The translations under genes were made by a program, and so were the position numbers. Shown one piece after another: positions 21,601-33,887 of a stretch of DNA of 64,000 nt. This stretch comes from Trichobilharzia regenti. Taxonomy: Eukaryota; Platyhelminthes; Trematoda; Strigeidida; Schistosomatidae. The stretch is from NCBI GenBank assembly GCA_944472135.2, contig OX235264.1:118573809-118637808 (forward strand), written 5' to 3'. How positions within the stretch are numbered: the stretch's first letter is position 1; the number at the start of each line of letters is the position of its first letter. The notes beneath the pieces are model-generated. The model saw only the letters and a program-made list of their open reading frames with translations. It was not told the DNA's origin and ran no database searches.

Positions 21601-21826
21601 AGACACTGTCAGCATAGACAGACTTAAAGCGGCATACACTGAAGAACCTTCACCCTCCCCATCGGCTCAATCAAATAGCCCCACTGAACCTAGTCCTTGT
21701 CCAGACTCAACTACTTCACCTCCGGTGGTGAATGATGATTCTCCTACCGTCACCAGTAAGACCCCTGTCACACGTGCTGGTCGACGTGTTCACTGGCCCA
21801 AGAGGTTCGTAGAATTCTTTCACTGA
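18587..21826 (+). CDS. Ty3/Gypsy Pol polyprotein, intact
   Basis: Translation is expected to enter at 18668 by -1 frameshift; the open frame itself extends 5' to 18587. Domains in order are an aspartic protease ([14 protein letters not shown], about 18765-18805), RT ([12 protein letters not shown] near 19485 and AYLDDI near 19663), RNase H ([13 protein letters not shown] near 20110), an integrase zinc finger ([13 protein letters not shown] near 20685 and CVQCQ near 20788), and an integrase core with LDIVGP near 20880, [10 protein letters not shown] near 21055 and GLVERFHR near 21160. The tail ends in a Pro/Ser-rich segment and [12 protein letters not shown]; no chromodomain is seen. The frame is uninterrupted and the key Asp and Glu residues are present, so the enzymes are probably functional. 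Confidence 0.93.
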   Translation: MLVSSTLRSKSPKVHSPVHLRCSTVGKLASQHVLATNVAGEPLSCRLFYVTDRNTGIRFLIDTGAEVSVIPPTVEERRRPMSLQLRAANGSPIATFGRRFIDLNIGLRRSLRWVFLVADVTTGIIGMDLLQHYQLLVDTGNHKLKDPVTNLSVSGIVTQGPALSPVYATPTSTGPYSHILQSFSDLFKPSSGLPCATSNVKHHIVTTGPPVFAKPRRLSPEKLKVVKAEFEHMLEMGIIRPSSSPWSSPLHLVPKNNGLDWRPCGDYRRLNAQTVPDRYPVPHIHDLTASLKGARVFSKLDLTRAYYQIPVDPEDIPKTAVITPFGLFEFLRMPFGLRNAAQTFQRFIHDVLRGLDFAFAYLDDILVASPDEATHQLHLQTVFQRLVTHSLTLNLPKCQIGVTSLKFLGHRIDKDGIYPLPDRVEAIQNFPLPTSLKALRTFLGMVSYYRRFIPQCAHIVTPLTDMLKGKCKSLVFTKEASTAFAAIKKAIADATMLVHLDVQLPISISVDASNTAIGAVLQQRMANVWLPIAFFSRKLTACESRYSTFGRELLAVYAAVKHFRHFVEGRQFTVFTDHKPLTYALHTTSDRYSPRESRHLDYISQFTSDIQHVSGSDNAVADALSRVCATSVPPTIDLHKMAELQLNDLNLEHLSNKTSLKIERVPLLNSEATILCDMSTGTPRPIVPTSLRRTVFESLHNLSHPGIRATDKLISARFAWPGMNRDVRQWTRACVQCQRAKVTKHNITPLGTFATPDARFHHIHLDIVGPLPPSNGCSYLLTCVDRFTRWPEAIPIPDVTAQTVCRAFMDGWVAHFGCPATVTTDRGQQFESTSFKELLEMLGCKRIRTTAYHPAANGLVERFHRQLKAALMAVDNSKWTDSLPLVLLSIRATLKGDLQCSPAELVYGTTMRLPGELIAPETFEPNFPDTTRYAQQLKSFMQRLRPVSTRAQNRKVQVDRRLDDCTHVFVRHDAIRKPLQPPYDGPFKVLSRKDKFFVIDRCGRPDTVSIDRLKAAYTEEPSPSPSAQSNSPTEPSPCPDSTTSPPVVNDDSPTVTSKTPVTRAGRRVHWPKRFVEFFH
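18662..18706 (+). promoter_or_regulatory. -1 programmed ribosomal frameshift signal
   Basis: The heptamer GGGAAAC (18662-18668) is in the correct X_XXY_YYZ phase of the gag frame and directly precedes the gag TAG (18669-18671). After a -1 slip the next codon is CTA at 18668, giving LASQHV, which runs into the protease. Six nt downstream GCCAGC (18675-18680) can pair with GCTGGC (18701-18706), or GCCAG with CTGGC (18686-18690) plus GCGAC/GTCGC (18689-18702). Slippery site, short spacer and structure match known -1 frameshift signals. Confidence 0.8.
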
Positions 21827-23113
21827 ACTAATCCATAGGTAAGTCTACTAGTGATTTTTTATTCCTAGTCACAATTTCTTATTCAATTCTGCTATATTTA
21901 ATCTATTTGGTCCCGCTTCTGGGAGTAGTCGTTTTAACCCTCACTAATCCTTTTAATCTTTATCTCTCGTTACAGAGGACCAGCAGCAGTTTGTTTTTAC
22001 CCCTAATTTTTCATATCAATCTACTCGCTAGATCAGTTGGCGTCTCATGTCATCTTGTAACCCACACCAAAAGAGGAATTATGAATAGTATATTACCTTT
22101 CCAAAAAAAAAATTTTATTATTATGTAAAAAAAAAAATTTTATAAAATATATATAAAAAAAAACAAACAAAAAAAATGCTTCACTTCTATGCTGTACATA
22201 GTAATTCGCTCAATTTATTTTCACAGCCTGTACTATATTCCTTCGGGTTTATGCCCTCCCGCAATTCATTTATTTTGTGAACCGTACTTATAAACATTAT
22301 GCATCATCTTAGTTATGCACTTAGCAACATGAACAAAGTAATTTTGGTAATGATAACTACTCATAGCTATGGGTTATGTACTAACTTCTCTGTAATTTTA
22401 TAAGTTCTCACAGGGTAGAAACTTCCTTTGTTTTATCTCATTCTAACGTACTACTTCCAAGTTGCACCACTTTTCCTCGCATTGATTTCGCAAAAGCTTT
22501 TGTAGTACCTTTACACCGATTTTGAAATCTTAACCTTTCTTTCCCATTTTCTTCTGTTTTTTTTTACCCTGCTCCTTATCATACGCTGGTATAATGATTG
22601 CCTTTAACATGACTGCTAGGTTCTGTTGAAGCGGAGGAAGGGAGCATTGGTCTAATATGAAAGTTAGACATAATGAATCACCTTCTTGCTACGACAGCCT
22701 CGGCGCCAGAGGTTTACCATCAAACCTCCACATAAGTAAGCTTGTAATAGTGCGGAATTAAAAAAAAAAAGAATGAATCGATACAATAAAAAAATAAATA
22801 AAAAAAGATTAATAAAAATATGAAAGACAAAAAAAAAAAAAATCAGACCGCAGAAGCTTACAACCACACAAGGCACCAGCGCCATTTCTTATCATATTCC
22901 GTCTTACTTCACTAATCATGTACATACCACTTCCAACTTATCTTAATTTTTTTCTCTTTTCTTTTGCTTTCTTTCCTTTCGGTGAAATTTCTTTTTTTTA
23001 CTATTGCTATTTTCAAACCTTCTCATTCACCCATTGCTACTGTGCCAAGCCATCCTACTGTTGTATATCGAAGCTTGCTGGTTTTCCACCAACCTTCTAG
23101 GGGGGGGATAACC
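21827..23113 (+). other. Gypsy 3' non-coding region and polypurine tract
   Basis: No env-like or other ORF of note was seen in these 1.29 kb. There are A/T homopolymer runs near 22105-22170 and 22760-22845. The polypurine tract AGGGGGGGGATAA lies at 23099-23111, directly before the 3' LTR. Confidence 0.7.
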
Positions 23114-23503
23114 TGTAGTGCACATTGTACCTTTGAACTTTTGTTTAAACTGACTCACCCACGGTGATCCACGTTTTACCTTTTGACTTGTGAGTCTTCC
23201 TTACGTTCATAGGTTCGCTCTCTTGTTGTGCTCTCCTTCTGCACACTCTCCGAGCCTACCTCCAGCAACGTCTGCAGATAAGTTGTACGACTTCTTTATT
23301 TATTGAATTTTATATTTCGTCGAATAAAATATAATTCTCCCAGGTACTCTTGTCACATCAAGTCTTTTTACAACGATACGGTTCGTCAGTATTTGCACGT
23401 CTAGTAGTGTACTGCTAAGCTTAGTAGGTCGCCAAAACGGTGAAGAAGTTTGTAAGGGTGTTTAGAGTATAGGTCCACTCTAAGCCGTAGTAGAACTCTT
23501 ACA
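23114..23503 (+). repeat. 3' LTR of Gypsy element (390 bp)
   Basis: Apparently identical to 17825-18214. Followed by ACCC, the 4-bp target duplication. Confidence 0.95.
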
Positions 23504-24313
23504 ACCCCTTCGGCCTAACCAGTCTGTATTAATATTTAGCGGTTTTGTTGCGTGCTTTATTTGACTAAATCAGCGTAAACTTATTTCTCAGTACTTCTTC
23601 ACGTTTATCAATGTGCATAGACGTTGTGGCTACTCAACGCTCACAACGTAAAACCAAAAGGCATTTGCGAAGAGTACGATCGTGTACTATAGCAGTAGTC
23701 AAATTGCCAAAAGTTGTGTCTAGGTAATGTTCAACAGTAAATTGACAAATGTTTGCGAAGTACATATAAAATCGGTCTGTGTAAGCATATGATATAAGCA
23801 TGTAAATTAGGTTAAAAAGCGCATGTTTATAGTTGGTATAGGTGTACTAAATTTTCTGCGTGCTAGCATGGAAGTCACTGACCTTTATACTAATATATGA
23901 TTTGAATTACAAGCTGGTTACCACAACTGACAGGCCAAGAGGGTCCTGCAAAACCTGAAGGGAAAATTCAAGAACCCAGAAACTTATATGTTTTTATATG
24001 TGTAAAACTTGGGCACTGTGGTGTTAAGTGATTCCAAACTAATATGGAGTTATATGTTTTGTTTGTTAATAGGTGTCATTAAGCATAGGGTTTTATTTCT
24101 ACAGCCATTATGATACTACAGTGGCTCACATCTATAGATGTACATTAATGATGATTCACACAAACCAAATCACAATCAAGTCAAATCTGGGGACTTTATC
24201 AGATTTCAATGCTTGTTATAGCAAGAATAATGAACGACCTCTAACAGGAGCGAACGTAGATTCCCATTTGCATTACAGTTCTCCAAAGGGATGGTATCAG
24301 CCAACTCATTAAC
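23504..24313. other. Intergenic stretch, partial repeat only
   Basis: About 23560-23720 resembles the insertion at 16910-17060 (shared TACTTCTTC and CAGTAGTCA blocks). No gene was recognised in the rest. Confidence 0.4.
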
Positions 24314-25032
24314 TGTCAATCTCCAGCTCTTACCACGCTGGACCTCACGTTGTCCCTCGAAGACTTTCAGAAACAATGTGTAATAGCCAACGCAAAAACC
24401 AGAACACAGATTGGCGACTGGAGAATCCTTTATTGATACGCCAAAACGTAACCAACAATAAGGTTATTACACACAAGGTTTAAAAATAAATGTTATAACA
24501 ATAAATCAAGATAATTGTCAGCCACGTCTCGTAAACCGTTAATGCCCATCTCTTACTACGCTCGGGCTCACGCTGTTCCTTGAAGTTTTTCTGAAACGCT
24601 TAGTAATAACGGACGAAAATCAAAACACCGATTGGCCACTCCAGAATTCTGTATTGTAACACCTACATATAGCCAACTCTAAAACTAAGCTTTACAACTA
24701 AGGTCTATGAACAAATATTACAATAATAAATCACAATATTACTTCTGACGGTTGTCTCCTGACTTCTTTCTCAACAGCGACCGATGAGACGATAACTGTC
24801 GTATTGATGCCTCCGCGAAAATTGGGGAAGTTGGTTTGAGCAAACAACCGTGAATTGATCGTTCAATCGTCAACTGCATTGACAATCATACTTCTGATAG
24901 TTTTCTGTCTTCCACCGAACAGCGAATGGTGAGACGATGACTGATGGATTGATGACTCCCGCGAAAAATATGAAGGAGCTGGGTTTGGGAAACAACCATG
25001 AATTGATCGTTCAATCTTCAACTACATCGATA
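24314..25032 (-). mobile_element. Solo LTR of a BEL-related family, split by a second solo LTR
   Basis: The outer LTR (24314-24515 joined to 24890-25032) has the same minus-sense start as the LTR at 2611-2953 (GTAGTTGAAGATTGAACG). Its middle is interrupted by the inner LTR. No internal coding region remains for either. Confidence 0.6.
24516..24884 (-). mobile_element. Inner solo LTR, BEL/Pao family
   Basis: A 369-bp TGTCAGCCACG...GCATTGACA sequence that closely resembles the LTRs of the two BEL elements in this window. It is flanked by ATAAT and ATCAT, a 5-bp duplication with one change. It arose by LTR-LTR recombination after insertion into an older LTR. Confidence 0.75.
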
Positions 25033-25260
25033 GATGGCAACATATAAAGTAATTTCGCTTGTTTTATTACGAATATTTTTGGATTACTTGAACACTTTTG
25101 TTATGTTTTACTTTATGAGTACACATTTTGGTGAACAAGGACTATTCTCCCACCACTACTTGGTCGTGCCTGTAAAAATGGCATGCATTCTCATGTAAAT
25201 TTATGTGTTTATATGAAAATATACATTATTATTATTATTATTATTCAGGTTTTACATTTA
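25033..25260 (+). repeat. LINE-like 3' tail and ATT microsatellite
   Basis: The CCTGTAAAAATGGCATGCATTC segment followed by (ATT)n at about 25227-25250 looks like a non-LTR element 3' end. Related words (GAATGGCATGCATTC) occur at 2463 and 10693. Confidence 0.4.
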
Positions 25261-25399
25261 TGTGTCAACGCACGGTTTTTAGGTAACTGATACTAACAAC
25301 CTCTACTCATTAGTAGAGGTTTAGCTTCATTTGTGAAATTAGGAAAACTCAGTGTATATTGTGATAAAGAGCATCAAAGTGAAATCAAAGCGTTATAAA

Positions 25400-26340
25400 T
25401 ATGTTAGTGTTGGATGACTGGTACCAACACGGATTTCTCAAAAATAGATCCTGCGTTACTTGGCACTTTGACTTTTTCAACTGCATCACTACAAGGTCGC
25501 GAAGCACGTAAGTCAGTCGTTGTTCTCTACTTCGATATATCTAGGGCATTTGACATAGTATCTCACAGTATTCTCTATAAGAAACTGTACTCATGTGGAA
25601 TTCGCAACCCATTACTGAACTGGTTAAAATCGTTTCTAAGCAACAGGGTACAAATAACCAAAGTTGGATCTGTATTGTCTCATCCTAAGTAGATCCCAAG
25701 CGAGGTTGTGCAAGGTAGTGTCCTAGGTCCACTTTTATTCACAGTCTACATTAACAGCATTTGCAAGTGCTTCACCTCAGGTAAACCATTCCTATATGCT
25801 GACGACCTCAAAGTCGTCTACTCCTGCTACACTCATGAATTAAGCGATATGATTACTAAAATATATCTTGAACTAAGTAGTCTTGCAACATGGTGTGCTG
25901 AATCCTGTCTAAATTTTAACATTGACAAATATGGCTGGATTTGTGTCGGGAACAGTAACCTTGATCTAACTCTTGAAATAAATGGGCGAAAACTAGCTAA
26001 GCTCAACTCAGTCGTAGATCTCGGTATTACATACTCTAGTAACCTAACGTTCGCAGAACAGACTGATTATGCCAGACGTAAAACACAAAGGTTGATAGGA
26101 TGCATAACACGCAATTTCTTTTGTTGTGAAACTACGGTTTTATTATACAAAGTGTGTGTCCGACCTATCTTAGAATACTGCCCGTTTAAACAAGGTTTTC
26201 GGTCATTTGGAATAGACTACCAGCTAATGTGCGCGATGCAAACACACTTCCAGTGTTCATCTCCTCAGTCACCAGACTGCTCAAAGATGACAATGCACTT
26301 TTGCGCCTGAATCTTACACCTTCTTTTTCACCCTACATAG
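25400..26340 (+). pseudogene. CR1/Jockey-like LINE reverse transcriptase fragment
   Basis: RT blocks are present in order: YFDISRAFDIVSH near 25530, VVQGSVLGPLLFTVYIN near 25705, FLYADDLKVVYS near 25790, WCAESCLNFNIDK near 25890 and LYKVCVRPILEYC near 26140. There is an in-frame stop at 25690 and a frameshift near 26190, after which RDANTLPVF can be read in another frame. The 5' half, including any endonuclease, is missing. It is an inactive 5'-truncated copy. Confidence 0.8.
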
Positions 26341-27437
26341 ATATTTTAAGTCCTTTAAACGTGTAGTTACAACAAACTACAATTATAAATTTTAATATTA
26401 TTGGAACTAGATGATAAACATTTCTACACAGGACAGTAATATTAGTTCACACATAATATAAAAGTTAGCATAACGAGACTAGTTAGTTAGTGCACAAAAA
26501 TGACCATAGTTACAAAACAGAATATATACGTATATACCTATTAATCACTGCTTGAGGACCCGTTTTTCTTTCTTTTGCTTTGCTGTTGTTTGTCTTCTTT
26601 TTTCTCTCACCATTTTAGCTTCCATTTGACTTTTTGAATGAGAATGATGTATGCGGATACTTGACCACTTACTATGACAAATGATCTGCAAACATTATTG
26701 GTCCCATATCTTTCGGTTGCCTAGTTAATAACGAATTAACTTTCCTCACGACGCAACCTGGATTACATTCGTGGAATATACGCTTATACCAATGGAAAAG
26801 TATCAATTTGTAATACAACGTCACGATTGTAACTCATAACATAACTGATCGTATCTTTAAAAGTAGCCTTCATTTTTTGTAAACACCTGTTTATCAGAAT
26901 ATATATACTATCGTTATTATTACTCTACTTTGAGTACAATTCACTTGCGATGTTACGATGAGAATGCTGGAAAAACTATACAAGTCTATCATTTATTTTA
27001 AATCATTACCAAATTCCGATATAAATCAAGAATAAGATTCGGTTTTGTACACACCTAAGTTATATTAGGGAATTACTTCAAGCTTTATTTTTTCCCAAGT
27101 ATTTGTAATCCATCCAAAGCATACTTGGGTTTTTTTGTTGATGCGAAGACAATAATTTTGCATTTCTTGATGTGCTCCATTGAATGACTAGTTATCATAG
27201 TCTTCCCACAAACCGAAGACGAAAACGTCAGCAACCATGTAATTTCACCATAAACCAAAATTTATGTAATTTAAATAATACTTATCCATGCCTGTACACT
27301 TGGTGTGTCCTACAAAGGTAGGAAAAAATATGTATTTTATTAAGATATTATTATTGAGTATGATTGTTAATCGTATATGAAATTTGTCATATTGATGATG
27401 CCTGTAAACTGGCGTCCCTCATGAACAAAATGAGAAT
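26341..27437. other. Stretch without gene; LINE 3' end near 27290-27437
   Basis: No recognised coding sequence. The last 150 bp (CCTGTAAACTGGCGTCCC...) look like a LINE 3' end in plus orientation into which the RTE copy at 27438 inserted. Confidence 0.4.
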
Positions 27438-29604
27438 TATTATTATTATTATTGTATCCTTTGATTCCAAGAGGAACATGGGTCTTCAGCCGCGCACCTC
27501 CATTGCCTTCTGTTTTCTGCCAACTTTTCCACCCCTCTCCAAGTCTGCCCATATGCTTTCATCTCCTCTTCACATGACCTCCTCCAAGTCACCCTTGGAC
27601 GACCAACTCGCCGCTTCCCTTTTGGGTTCCACCCGAACAATGGCTTGTCTAGTAATGTCACTTGATGGTTTCCTCAGCGTATGACAAATCCATCTCCATT
27701 TCTTCCTGCCTATTTGTTTGACAATCGGTTCCTGGTGGGTTCGCTCATTGCCAGAGATCCCTGTTGCTGATAGTTTCTGACCGACCATTTGATCTTGAGT
27801 GGAGTATTGAGCGAAGACAACTGTTAATGAAGGTCTGAAGTTTGTTTGAGATGCTCTTTATGACGCGCAGTGCAAGTCTCTGATCCGTATACCAGCACTG
27901 ACCAACTTCACATTGGAGTTGAAAATCCGGATCTTATTTTTGATGCTGAGTAGTGATGGTGACCTCCACACAGACTTGAGAGTAATGAAAGCTTGTCTTG
28001 CTTTTCCGATCCACGCTGCTTTGATATCCTCGTCAGTTCCGCCTGTAGTTGAAACGATGCTTCCCAGGTAGGTAGGTAGGTAAAGGAGGTTGTTTCTTTC
28101 AGGTTCCTCCCATTTATGCTGAGCCATTGTTGTCTGTTGTTGCTGTTGGTGTTGGCCAAGAATCTTCATCACCTCTGTTTTATCTATGTTCACTTGAAGT
28201 TCTATATTTAATGCTTCTTCTGCCAGATTGTTGCTTTTTACTTGCATATCTTCCAGTTTGTGGGAAATCAGACATATATCATCGGCGAAGTCCAGATCCT
28301 CCAAGTTGTTTTGTGTGAGTCCATTTTATGCCTGTTTCCTCGCTGCTCGTCACTGTCTGTCGCATTATCCAATCTACTGCAATCAGGAAAATCATTGGTG
28401 ATAGTATACAGCCTTGTCTCACTCCCGTCCTCACTTCGAAGGCTTCCGTAAGTTTCCCGTTGTGGATTACTTGGCATGCAGCATTGTCGTATAACTGTTG
28501 GATGAGATGTATAATTGTCGATGGCACCCCGTAGTAGCGAAGTAGTTGCCAAATCACCTCTCGATCTACGCTGTCTGTGAGGGCCTTTTCAAAGTCGATG
28601 AAGTTGAGATAGACAGGTGACTGCCATTCAAAGCTTTGTTCAATGATGATCCGTAGAGTGGCGATTTGATCAATACATGACTTCTTTCTCCTGAATCCAG
28701 CTTGTTCCGGTCGAAGTTTTTCATCCAGGGCTTGTTTGATTCTCTCCAGGATGATGCGGCTTAGTATTTTGCTTGGAATGGACAGGAGCATAATTCCGCG
28801 CCAGTTTTTACATTGACTTAATTCTCCTTTCTTTGGAAGTTTGAATAAGTATCCTTTCTTCCAATCCTCGGGTACTTTGCCCTCTTTCCACACCTTCTCC
28901 AGTAGTGGTGTCATCAAGTCCGCTGTTGTCTCTGGGTCCATTTTCAATGCTTCTGCTGGGATTCCATCTGGTCCTGCTGCTTTTCCGGTTTTTAGCATCT
29001 TGATTGCATTCAGGACCTCTGATTTCGTCGGAGGGTCGATGTTCATCGGTAGTTCTGCCTCCGTTGTTGGTATTGTTGGGCGCGTTGTAGGTAGCGGTCG
29101 ATTTAGAAGTCTTTCGAAGTGTTCAGCCTAGTGTCTTCTTTGTTCCACCTCTTTGGTGATTGATTTTTCATTGTCATCCTTTAGTGGCTTAATCTGTGTC
29201 GAACGTTTTCCCGATAGGTGTCTAGTTGTTTGGTAGAGTGTTGCTGCGAGATCTCCTCTGCCTGCAGCTTGTTCCGCTGCACTTGCCATGGTTTCATAAT
29301 ATTTTCTTTTGTCTTCTCTGGCACTCTTCTTCACTCTTTTGTTCAGTGTATAGTAGCTTGAATTCAACTCCTGTATTGTTGCTCGTCAGTGCACTGGATT
29401 ATCTTTTGTCTTACCATCCTTCTCTCTTCTATTAGTCTCCAAGTGTCCGTAGTGAGCCACTGTTTGTCCTGCCTCTTCTTTCTGCCTAGAACTTCCATGC
29501 AGGTTTGGCTCCACATCGTTTTCAAGTTTTTCCAGCGCTTTTCGACGCCGACCTCTTCGCTGGTGTTGATTTGTGTCTCGGCTTTGTCCCTTACGCTTGC
29601 AATG
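27438..29604 (-). mobile_element. RTE-clade LINE, 5'-truncated, copy 1
   Basis: The insertion is flanked by ATGAGAAT at 27430-27437 and 29605-29612 and ends (minus sense) in an (AAT)n tail, both typical of RTE. The coding part runs from about 29600 to 27860. It holds an endonuclease-RT linker with a stop at about 29128, then RT blocks (GKAAGPDGIPAEAL, LLSIPSKILSRII, EQAGFRRKKSCIDQ, GVRQGCILSPMIFLI, DFADDICLISHKLED). A frameshift near 28290 separates the two main ORFs (29046-28279 and 28304-27858). The FADD catalytic motif is kept, but the copy is dead because of the stop, the frameshift and the missing endonuclease. Confidence 0.88.
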
Positions 29605-29612
29605 ATGAGAAT

Positions 29613-30407
29613 ATATCAATACTATTATTCAACTAAAGTGAAATCAACACTGGGTTCGAAACAGAAAATGGATATTTTAAAAGACGAATAGCGTAAAACT
29701 GTCTTTAAGGAAGCAGGTGTGAAGCCAATATCTCATGTAGAGTGGTTATCAGGTTCGCCCACATAAGTCCAACCTACAAAGGAAAACAAATATTTTGACA
29801 GATGTGAATTTAGTTCCATTCCGTCCAAAACTACATCAATAGAGAGCTGTTATTCTAATTTCATATGTTAATTTTCGTAGAAGATAAAATATTTCATATA
29901 TTTAATTAAAATTCACACTAGATTTCAACAATGTTGCAGCGGTAAATAATTCCCCAAAATTATTGACCATAGGAATCATCAGTGAACATTGGATACTTAC
30001 CCTTAGTGTTTAAGTCGACTTGTTTAGCTGAAAGCTTCCGGTCGCCATTTGGTACCCGGTCGTGCCACTTTCGTACACGATCACTATCCAGCTTATCTTC
30101 CGCTTCAGTCCACGATTTGGTCTGAAATATATCTCGTAATTTGGAAAATCAACTCTAGTCGTATGCTTTGCCTTTGGCAGAATAGAAACGAATACTATAG
30201 AAGTTGTTGGTATAGGATCTTGTGTTAGTATATTCCGTACGAATCGCGAACGTCAATACCGTCAACCTCTAAAATATCTTTTACCTTACATGTTATCCAG
30301 CTTCACCGAAAGAAATTATTTCCTGAAATTAAGATGTCGTGACTTACCATTTCTCCAACACAGGTTTAAACCACTTTCCTTACTTTTGAAGTAAACGGGA
30401 GAACTGT
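29613..30407. other. Stretch without recognised gene
   Basis: AT-rich anonymous sequence; nothing supportable was seen on either strand. Confidence 0.4.
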
Positions 30408-30960
30408 GACTAGCAGTGGAATCCAGGATGTGTATTTTTCCGTATTTGAGACTCATCATCTGGACGTGTTTGAATTTCTCAGCGAGAGATGGTGTGCCTA
30501 CTGGGGCTGGATCCCATCGCATCAAACTGTAGAGTATTATCCACTAGACCATTTGGTCTACGACAGCCACCCCTTGTACAACGGTTATTAATTATTGTTT
30601 AATTCAATTTCGACTTTCTCGTTGAGTGACTGGACGGAAGTGGTTGGCCTCAGGTTGATGCGTCGGCTCCTTATGCAGACGCTTCGAAGACGTCTGATTA
30701 CTTAACCTGAAATGAGAACACCATCACTCACTCACTAGGGAATGTAGATACAGCCAGTGAACGAGTTTTAAATAGGGCGAAATCTGCATCATGTATTGCA
30801 CTGTTAGTCACCATTCACTGATCCAACCCAAGCTAATTAATCAGACACCATCGAAGTATGTGTATGAGGAACCGACATGTTCACCTGAGGCCTAGCCCTT
30901 TGGTTAAATCAATCAAGGGGAAAGTCCAAATTTAATTAAACATTTTTTTACATTTTCAGG
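30408..30960 (-). mobile_element. Smalpha-like repeat with degenerate hammerhead (family B, copy 1)
   Basis: On minus, 30480-30408 reads like the schistosome hammerhead: a stem I strand with TCCAG, the core ATGATGA, stem II GTCT...CGGA, a degraded GAAA, then ATC and CTGGATTCCACTGC. The downstream part (to ~30960, including AATTAATCAGACACCATCG) resembles 56745-56860. Core position C3 is A and the GAAA is AAAA, so self-cleavage is unlikely. Confidence 0.6.
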
Positions 30961-31349
30961 TTCGTGTGGCTGATAAGTGCCATCAAGCGAAAATTTCGAT
31001 TCATTTAGAAGTTCTTTCCGATCAGCTTATGCCAACAAATATTTCCCCTTTCTGACAGGGTGAGGGTTTAAAAATGTTTGACACTAGCATTTGTCCTTGT
31101 TTCTGTTGATTCCTGTTTTTGATGCTTCACTTTTCAGTTGTACGATGGAGTTGACAATAATATGTTATTCAATATTTTGGAGTGAACCTTATGGCTACTT
31201 CCATCGCATGTTACACGAATTCCAATCATGTCTGCTCAGATGAATGGTTTCAGACAAGTAGAATGGTATATATGAGGAAATGGATAGGTAGACCGCGGAT
31301 GATATATGCCTCTACTATCGTAAAGCGTTTGGAAGGAGAGAAAGTTACC

Positions 31350-31625
31350 TACTGATAGAAAGGAAACTTCTTTGTCAAACTACAAAATGAAGGAGGCATT
31401 AGGCGTCTTCAAGAACTAGCGCAGAATCATGCTACTTTCCACACCAAGCAAATTATTAGGTTGTGTAGTCCTGGAGAGAATAAAAGATGCACTGGATGGA
31501 GAACTTCTCCTGCTGCAAGAAGCTGGATTCAGGAAAATTAAACCATTTTTGCGTTAAATTGCTATTCTACGCATCATTATCGAAAAGTCTACAGAGTAGC
31601 AATCAAATCTATGTGTTGTAATTAT
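31350..31625 (+). pseudogene. Highly decayed RTE reverse transcriptase fragment
   Basis: Scattered RT words in different frames match the intact RTE copies: PSKLLG, LERIKDALDGELL, EAGFRK and a final IIIEKST. It has many indels and is much older than the other RTE copies here. Confidence 0.5.
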
Positions 31626-31699
31626 TTGTAATTGGTAGTATTGGTATTTTGAGATGACCGAATTACAAGAATTCAACCAAAACACGGAGAGGGAGGGAT

Positions 31700-32530
31700 C
31701 TAGGAATTTGTATTTGGCGGAATTATTATTCAGTTTACAGTTTACAATTTATTTAGGATAGTAGGCTATATGCCTGTGTTAATCCTTTCGATTTATTGCA
31801 TACAGGAGGTCCAATCTCGCCTTGAATGAATCAACGGATGGCGCTGATACGACGTGTTTCGGTAGGGAGTTCCAATGGTTCACAATTCGATGCGAAAAAC
31901 GGATTTCCAGACGCAGACGATTCGACCGTGGTTTTTGAACCTTGAGGTGATGTCCTCGCAATTGGTTGGTGCTAGAAGGAAGAAATAATTTAGATAAATT
32001 AGCTCCAAAATCATTTCTTAGGATACGGTATGCTAGTATTATGTCACCCCTAAGCCGTCTGTATGACAGTGGAAATAAACCCAGTCGACTTAACCTCTCC
32101 TCATATGACAGGGTTGAGAAACCCTTTATTAGCTTAGTTCCTACTCTTTGCACCCTTTCTAATAAGTCTATTTCGTATTTGAAACACGGGCTCGCTGCCT
32201 GGATCCCCTATTCCAAATGAGGTCTGGTATAAGTCGGATATAATATACGAAATATATCAGCGTCAAAGTTCGCAAAAGCCTTGCGTATGGCCCATAACAT
32301 TCGAAAACCCTTAGTGGCTGCAGTTCTACAGTTTGTTGCTGTTTTCAAGTCATGCTGCACAACCACTCCCAAGTCCTTGTACTCAGTGACCACTGGGAGA
32401 GTAATGCCATTCATTGAGTAATTGTGCACGTGACTATGGGATACATGCATAACTACACTCTTGCTGAAGTTAATCTACAAGGCCCAGTGCTTACACCATT
32501 CATATAAGAAAAATATTAACATGCAACATT
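31700..32530 (-). pseudogene. CR1/Jockey-like LINE C-terminal RT fragment
   Basis: Two frames carry the end of a LINE RT: EYKDLGVVVQHDLKT and FRILYPTYTRPHLE (32450-32208), then QRVGTKLIKGFSTLSYEERL and LGLFPLSYRRLRGD (32153-31779). The frame is broken between them near 32210. The order of these blocks is the usual C-terminus after the RT palm. Confidence 0.75.
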
Positions 32531-32561
32531 AAGTATTTGAACAATACAGAGATAGAAATTG

Positions 32562-33480
32562 TCAATCACCACATCCGCCACACGTCGAATGTCTCCTTGC
32601 GTATTTATAATGATGTCTCGGTTTGCTTGCAAGTAGCTGCGACCTTCTAACTGATTCTGTGATATTATTTTCATCAGTATTGCCGTTCGGACCTATTTCT
32701 GAATTATCTACCAAATCAGAATTTTTAGCGGAATCATTAAAATTATAGTCGGTAAGACCTACTTCATTTATTCTCACTTGGTCCAGGTGTCTGTTATGAG
32801 CTGAATGATCTTCGGTGTCTAACATATTCACCATTCGATTTCCCATTTTTGTAGTATGATTCCAACAGAAGGTCTATAGTCATTCCCTTTGTAATAATGT
32901 ACATCAGAAGCCGTGGACATCAGATACTTTTTGAGAATTCGAGATTTGAATAGTTTTGCAGGACTTTCATGAGTACTTGTATGCTCCGCTTTGCTATATT
33001 GAAGTAAGAAGTTATCTACACATCCCTCTAGCTCATCAAAATTCTTAGGACTAATTGATGCTATAGCACTCATTAATGTTCGTACAAAATTTTCTGCCAA
33101 CCCGTTTGACTGAGGATGACGTAGTGCTGTGTACAAATGACGACAACCTATAAGTTTAAGCAAATCATTGAAGTTTTTCTCGGTAAAATGAGTACCATTG
33201 TCAGTAACTAAGACATCTGGAATTCCTTCTCGACTAAAAATCTTTCTCAACGGTCTGTGAGTGAATTTTGCATTAGAACTATCTGTAATGATAACTTCTG
33301 GCCATCTAGAATAAGAATCCATAATAATTAAGGCATAGTCTGAATTTAAGAATGGACCACAGTAATCTGCATGAATACGCTGCCAAACCTCACAAGATGC
33401 AGGCCACGGTGTCCACGATGACTTCCCATAGGATATTTTATGTATTTTTTATGGTTGAGACGTTGGCAATTCATCAATAC
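32562..33480 (-). pseudogene. Ty3/Gypsy integrase relic
   Basis: The integrase core is read from about 33420 down: HADYCGPF (first Asp), MDSYSRWPEV, LVTDNGTHFT (second Asp), and HPQSNGLAENFVR, where the catalytic Glu follows LA. A tail ending SVRRSQLLASKPRHHYKY, typical of Gypsy pol C-termini, is in another frame (32846-32562), joined near 32850. LTRs and RT were not seen nearby, so it is a fragment of an older element distinct from the one at 17825. Confidence 0.75.
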
Positions 33481-33887
33481 AACCCCAAAATCTCTGTATA
33501 GAAAAAAAGGTTGTCCACTTTCTTATCCTACCATGGTCTTAACCTTTTCATATGTTGTTTCCTCTAAACTTTTCACATTTAATTTTTTTTTAATGATCAC
33601 TTTGCCCTTAGTTTAATAATTATTTCCCACTATTATCACTCTCACATGTTTCTTTTGTACGTTTTTTCACCCTTTTCACACTTGATAAATGGACAGTCAA
33701 CTGGCTGTTTTCTTTACTGAGTAACAATTTTAACCTTATCAAATTTTTAACACTTTCTTCTTTTGTGCCATTGATTACCATGTAATTTATAACTTTTATT
33801 TTTACATTTAAAGCCACTTATGAATGATTGTGTCAATTATGTCACGCCTACTACTCAATAATAGATTACTATACACTTTTGATAAAC

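Larger units (their letters stand above)
17825..23503 (+). mobile_element. Young Ty3/Gypsy element with capsid-deleted Gag
   Basis: The element is 5679 bp with 390-bp LTRs that read as identical, a 4-bp target duplication ACCC (17821-17824 and 23504-23507), a primer binding site starting TGG two bases after the 5' LTR, and a G-run polypurine tract before the 3' LTR. The pol ORF is intact. The gag ORF is only 91 codons and lacks the capsid region. Identical LTRs mean a very recent insertion, so this shortened form either moved using Gag from another copy or lost capsid in a recent source element. Confidence 0.93.

Noticed and set aside
21827..23113. Possible env gene between Gypsy pol and its 3' LTR
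   Set aside because: No frame longer than about 75 codons and no signal peptide or membrane pattern worth calling; the region is A/T-run rich.
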